Assembly (NCBI GenBank): GCA_036380435.1
Contig: DASVES010000121.1
Coordinates: 1 to 8,973 of the forward strand
Direction of reading: 5' to 3'
Length of the DNA: 8,973 nucleotides
Source: DASQDT01 sp036380435
GTDB taxonomy: Bacteria; Acidobacteriota; Blastocatellia; Pyrinomonadales; Pyrinomonadaceae
Shown: in pieces, positions 5,703-8,973 of the stretch
Numbering within the stretch: position 1 is the first letter of the stretch
Layout: each line of letters starts with the position of its first letter
Made by a program: the position numbers and the translations under genes
Notes under the pieces: generated by a model
What the model saw: only the letters and a program-made list of their open reading frames with translations
Databases searched by the model: none
Told to the model about the DNA's origin: nothing

Positions 5703-7106
5703 TCACAGCATGAATCCGAGGGTCGGCGTCGAGAAGCGGCCGATTAAGGGGAAGACTGCCGGGAGGTCGGAGGCCGACAGACCGTACCACGCGGCGAGCG
5801 TGGCCGCGTACTGTTCGACGGAGGTCGTCGGTATCCAGCGGCCTCGGGTGTCGGTGTCGTCGGGGCCGCCGAGGGCGAGCGTGGGGAAGGAGCCATAGAA
5901 GTCGTTGCCGCGCACCGCGCCGCCCATGACGAACTGGTGATTGCCCCAACCGTGGTCGGAGCCGACGCCCGCGCCCGCGCCCGCCGGCTGGAGCGTGCGC
6001 CCGAAATCAGACAGGGTGAAGGTGGTGACGCTCGACTCCACGCCGAGTTCCACCGTCGCGTCGTAGAAGGCTTTCAGGGCGCGGCTGACCTGCTGGAGCA
6101 GCGAATCCTGATTGTTGGGGACGCCCGCGTTGCGCTGGTTGGCGTGCGTGTCGAAGCCGCCGAGCGAGCAGAAGAAAATCTGTCGCTTGACGCCGAAGGT
6201 GTCGCGCAGGGCGATGAGCCGGGCGACCTGCTCAAGCTGCCGCGCCAGCGAGTCGGTCTGGATGAAGGCCGGAAACTCGCGCGCCGGGGCGCTGATGAGC
6301 GCGTCGCGCGTCTGCAAGGCGCTTGAGGTCGTGTCGCTCGAAGCCTTGACGAGCACGACGCCGCCTTCGAGCGCGCGCAGGCGGTCGAAGGCGGCGCGAC
6401 GCGCGTTCGTCTCGGCGGTGGTGGCGTTCGGCGCGTTGTTGAGCGGGAGCACAGAGCTGAGGGCCGTGTTCGAGTCCGAGATGGCGAGGGGGCGCGCGTT
6501 CGCGCCGATGACGAAGGTGCTGATGCCGGCGATGGAGACGACCTGCGGGAACGTGGCCGCGCCGTTGAGTGGTGCGGTGCGGTCGGCGGTGCGCCCGCCC
6601 CAGCCGGTCTGGCTGGCGTTGTTAGCGATTGAGGTCTGCCAGAGGTTCACCTGATCGGAGTGGGAGAAGAGTTGCAGCGGGCGCTTCCCCGCCCCGCTCT
6701 GGTAGGTCGCGCGCGTCAGCGGCTCGACGAGCGGCCCCGTGTTGCAGACGACGGCGAGCTTGCCCTGACCGAACAAGGTCTGTAGCTCCGGCATGTTCGG
6801 GTGGAGTCCGTACTGGTTGCCGCTCGCGGGGTTGACCGCGAGCAGGCTAGCCTTCGGGATGGCGAGGCCGGCGGCGCCGCGCGCGGCGTTGTACTGATTG
6901 TAGCGCGCGTCGTCGAAGGGGACGACCATGTTGTTGCCGTCGTTGCCGCCGTTGAGGAAGACGCAGACGAGCGCGCGGTAATCGTCGGCCGCGGAATCCT
7001 GCGCGTAGGCGCTGAGGAGCTTGAAGCCGTCGAGGGTCGAGGCGATGGCGGCCCCGCCGAGGAGGCAGCCCGTGCGGCGCAGGAAGTCTCTGCGTGAAGT
7101 CGGCAT
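5703..7106 (-). CDS. DUF1501 family exported protein (twin-arginine signal)
   Basis: The protein has 467 residues, the usual length for the family. It begins MPTSRRDFLRRTG with a twin-arginine export motif (SRRDFL, residues 4-9), a hydrophobic stretch and a probable cleavage after SAYAQ (residue 36), so it should be exported folded through Tat. Family landmarks in order are LNGGNDGNNMVVPFD (51-65), YGLHPNMPELQTLFGQGKLA (99-118), HSDQVNLWQT (149-158), GGFDTHANQ (316-324), SDFGRT (366-371) and GSDHGWGNH (382-390). DUF1501 proteins are distantly related to the alkaline phosphatase/sulfatase superfamily. The Asp/His motifs GGFDTH and DHGWGNH are likely metal or active-site residues, but no reaction is established. 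Tat export fits cofactor loading before transport. Its start is 5 bases after the DUF1800 stop, and the ribosome site overlaps the end of that gene. Three GCGGGC hexamers encode an Ala-Gly run just before DHGWGNH. Confidence 0.95.
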   Translation of the reverse strand: MPTSRRDFLRRTGCLLGGAAIASTLDGFKLLSAYAQDSAADDYRALVCVFLNGGNDGNNMVVPFDDARYNQYNAARGAAGLAIPKASLLAVNPASGNQYGLHPNMPELQTLFGQGKLAVVCNTGPLVEPLTRATYQSGAGKRPLQLFSHSDQVNLWQTSIANNASQTGWGGRTADRTAPLNGAATFPQVVSIAGISTFVIGANARPLAISDSNTALSSVLPLNNAPNATTAETNARRAAFDRLRALEGGVVLVKASSDTTSSALQTRDALISAPAREFPAFIQTDSLARQLEQVARLIALRDTFGVKRQIFFCSLGGFDTHANQRNAGVPNNQDSLLQQVSRALKAFYDATVELGVESSVTTFTLSDFGRTLQPAGAGAGVGSDHGWGNHQFVMGGAVRGNDFYGSFPTLALGGPDDTDTRGRWIPTTSVEQYAATLAAWYGLSASDLPAVFPLIGRFSTPTLGFML

Positions 7107-7111
7107 GAAGT

Positions 7112-8973
7112 TTACCTTTGCACCTGATATTGCGACGAGGTGGCGACCAGATAGACGGCCATCTGCGCGCGCCGGCGCAGGTTCGCGGCCGAGTCGGCCG
7201 GGACGACCGCGACGGCCGCGACGATTTCGGCGCGCATCGACGCCGACATCGTGCCGTGAAGCATGAGCGCGTCGAGACGGCTGGCGAGCGCCTGCGGGTC
7301 AGCGGCTATCGCTTCGAGCGGCGCGAGGTCGAGCGACGTGCCGCGCGGGGAATTGGTGTTGGCGCCGGTTGTGGCCGCGTAGCCGGTATAGACGATCTGG
7401 TTGATGAAGTTCGCGCGGCGGAGCGCCGTCGAGGTCGAGAGGATGTTGAAGGTGGGGCCGACGAGGCCGGTGCCCGGCACCTCGTAATCCGGCGGGTAGT
7501 AGCTGAAGACGGTCGGCGGGAGGAAGAGCGGCTGATCCATCAGGGCCGCGTAGTCGTTGCCGCCGGAGGCGCGGGCCGTCAGCACGCCGTCGCTCTGCTG
7601 TGTCCGGTCGAACGACTTCGCATCGAGTGCGCGCAGGACGTTCGACATGTATTGGACAGGCTCGCGCAGACGCCCATAGGCCGGGTCGGTCTTCACGTCG
7701 CCGCGCGCTTCCGGGTCGAGGAGGACGGAGCGCACGACGGCCCCCATCTGGCCGCGCGCGCCCGTGCAGCCGTCTGGGTAGAGCGCGTCGCAGTCGTTGT
7801 TGAAGACGCGGGCCACGCGCTCGACGTAGGCCGGCGAGGGGTTGCTGGTGACGAGGTGCTGAATGAGCTGCTTGCCGATGAAGGGGGCGACGTTCGGGTG
7901 GTTGAAGATGTTGTCGAGCGCCGCGTCGAGGTCGGCCTGCGCGGTCTGACCGGCGGGCAGCATCGCCCCGCCGAGAAGCGTCTTCGCGCCCTGATCGTGA
8001 TTGGCGGCCTGATTGGCGCGCGGAACCATCGGGTCGCGGTAGTTGGTGACGCCGGCGGCGATGGCCGGGCCGAACGTCCAGCCGGTGAAGACGCGTGTGA
8101 ACTCGTTGACCGTGTTCTGCGTGTAGACGGGGATGCGCGCGCCCTGCGCGTCGAGGCGGGGCGTGCCGTCGAGATTCAGCTCGTCCACGCCGGTGGAGAA
8201 GAGTTGCAGCACCTCGCGCGCGAAATTCTCGTTGGGGCTGGTGCGCGTGCTGCGGTTCATGTCGAGGTAGTCGCCCATCGCGGGGGTGAGCGTCACGTCG
8301 CGGAGCATCTGGCGGTAGCTGCCCGTGGCGTTGCGGTCGATGGCCTGAAGATACGGCGTCATCCAGCTCGGGCGGGGGATGTCGCGGCCCGAGACGACGA
8401 GCACCTGATGGAGGGCGAAGCCGACGCGGTGTCGGAGTTGACTCTGGCCGTACATCGCGTTCGAGAAGAAGTTCTTCTGAAGCGGGTACATCGAATAGTT
8501 GTCGCGGAAGCAGTCGCCTTGAAGCGCCGGCCCGAGCGAGTCGGGGCACTGCTGCGCCGACTGATCGTTGGGGAACAGCATGTCTACGTAATTAGTCGCG
8601 GGCGCGCCGAGCTGCTCGTTGACGTACTGCCGGAAGCCGATTGATTTGACGCGCGCCACCTCTCCTTCGGTCGGCCCCCACGACGCCTGCTCAAGCAGAC
8701 GAACGGCGTCAGCGTCGGCCGTCTCATTCGGCCCGTAAGCCTTCGGCTGGAGCGCGGGCATCGGCGTCGGCGTCGCCGCCGGGGCGGGCGAAATCACTTC
8801 GGCCACTGCGTCAACGGGCGGCCCGCCGCCCGCCTGCCCGAGGGCCATGCGGACGCGGTTCGACGAGACGCCGTGAAGGTTGATGCGGACGAGCACGTCG
8901 CCGAGGTCGTCGGCCATCTCGTCGTTGAGGCGCAGGACGATGGCGAAGAGCCATCCCTGCCCCACGTCGCGAT
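7112..8973 (-). CDS. DUF1800 family exported protein, 5' end beyond the window
   Basis: The frame is open to the right edge. The first in-frame start-like codon, a GTG at 8965, is internal in my view: the codons before it (Arg-Asp) continue the frame, and no signal peptide follows. Counting from that GTG, residues 1-42 look like the end of an extra beta-rich domain (VLRLNDEMADDLGDVLVRI, GVSSNRVRMAL) that I associate with acidobacterial secreted proteins. A Pro/Ala linker follows (59-72). The DUF1800 domain proper starts at ADAVRLLEQASWGPTEGEV (85-103) and includes LRHRVGFALHQVLVVSGRDI (177-196), SPNENFAREVLQLFSTGVDEL (243-263), NEFTRVFTGWTFG (287-299) and FIGKQLIQHLVTSNPSPAYV (362-381). Four Cys (140, 152, 392, 400) could form two disulfides, fitting an extracytoplasmic protein. 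The function of DUF1800 is unknown. It is very often encoded next to DUF1501, as here, which suggests a shared complex or pathway. Confidence 0.93.
   Translation of the reverse strand, partial: RDVGQGWLFAIVLRLNDEMADDLGDVLVRINLHGVSSNRVRMALGQAGGGPPVDAVAEVISPAPAATPTPMPALQPKAYGPNETADADAVRLLEQASWGPTEGEVARVKSIGFRQYVNEQLGAPATNYVDMLFPNDQSAQQCPDSLGPALQGDCFRDNYSMYPLQKNFFSNAMYGQSQLRHRVGFALHQVLVVSGRDIPRPSWMTPYLQAIDRNATGSYRQMLRDVTLTPAMGDYLDMNRSTRTSPNENFAREVLQLFSTGVDELNLDGTPRLDAQGARIPVYTQNTVNEFTRVFTGWTFGPAIAAGVTNYRDPMVPRANQAANHDQGAKTLLGGAMLPAGQTAQADLDAALDNIFNHPNVAPFIGKQLIQHLVTSNPSPAYVERVARVFNNDCDALYPDGCTGARGQMGAVVRSVLLDPEARGDVKTDPAYGRLREPVQYMSNVLRALDAKSFDRTQQSDGVLTARASGGNDYAALMDQPLFLPPTVFSYYPPDYEVPGTGLVGPTFNILSTSTALRRANFINQIVYTGYAATTGANTNSPRGTSLDLAPLEAIAADPQALASRLDALMLHGTMSASMRAEIVAAVAVVPADSAANLRRRAQMAVYLVATSSQYQVQR
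7115..7120 (-). promoter_or_regulatory. Shine-Dalgarno-like site of DUF1501 inside the end of DUF1800
   Basis: CAAAGG on the minus strand forms the last two sense codons (Gln-Arg) of DUF1800 and ends 8 bases before the DUF1501 ATG at 7104-7106. With stop and start only 5 bases apart, ribosomes finishing DUF1800 would be well placed to begin DUF1501. This implies coupled translation and matched amounts of the two proteins. Confidence 0.65.

Noticed and set aside
7118..8644. A 508-codon open frame on the plus strand opposite DUF1800
   Set aside because: It is antisense to a gene with clear family motifs, is rich in Arg/Ala/Val/Glu, and shows no recognisable domain. Long antisense frames are expected at this GC content.
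8963..8965. GTG as the true start of the DUF1800 gene
   Set aside because: The frame is open upstream to the edge, no signal peptide follows the GTG, and the first residues already look like the inside of a beta domain.

Overview
The window reads as high-GC chromosomal DNA from a Gram-negative, non-cultured-type soil or aquatic bacterium, most likely an acidobacterium of the Blastocatellia (Pyrinomonadales-like) group. The taxonomic call is inference. It rests on the long C-terminal DUF4214-type region of the giant secreted protein (with its FVRQHYYDFLNRAPD-type start and EFQETGYYVLRTQ-type middle), on a DUF1800/DUF1501 gene pair, and on two kinds of heptad-built inverted repeat, all of which I associate with that group. 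No database search was possible.

Left part (1-1800), housekeeping and unknown genes. A possible plus-strand CDS tail ends at about 67. It is followed by a large CTCTGCG-based inverted repeat (94-211), lying where that tail would converge with a minus-strand pair. That pair is a membrane-anchored J-domain protein (680-1249) followed after 4 bases by a VOC/glyoxalase-fold protein (265-675). A 182-base divergent intergenic region with weak promoter candidates separates the pair from a small conserved-looking hypothetical gene on the plus strand (1432-1788). That gene converges on the large downstream gene with only 10 bases between stop codons.

Right part (1799-8973), a three-gene minus-strand cluster of exported proteins, transcribed right to left: DUF1800 (5' end beyond the window edge), DUF1501 with a twin-arginine signal, then a 1269-residue mosaic exported protein. 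DUF1800 and DUF1501 are 5 bases apart and almost certainly translationally coupled. A perfect 26-bp inverted repeat made of AGGAGTC heptads fills most of the 94-base gap before the giant gene.

The giant protein runs: signal peptide, a CxxCH-bearing choice-of-anchor-V/Reeler-like domain, an Ig-like domain, a DUF11 domain, a PQQ-type glucose/sorbosone dehydrogenase propeller, a CHRD domain and a DUF4214-type tail. My working inference is a cell-surface or periplasmic module in which a PQQ dehydrogenase and a possible c-type heme sit in one polypeptide, made alongside two exported proteins of unknown function. DUF1800/DUF1501 pairing is common across several phyla and its role is not established. 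The fused dehydrogenase and possible heme make this copy worth a second look. I see no CRISPR array, tRNA, rRNA, transposase or phage gene.
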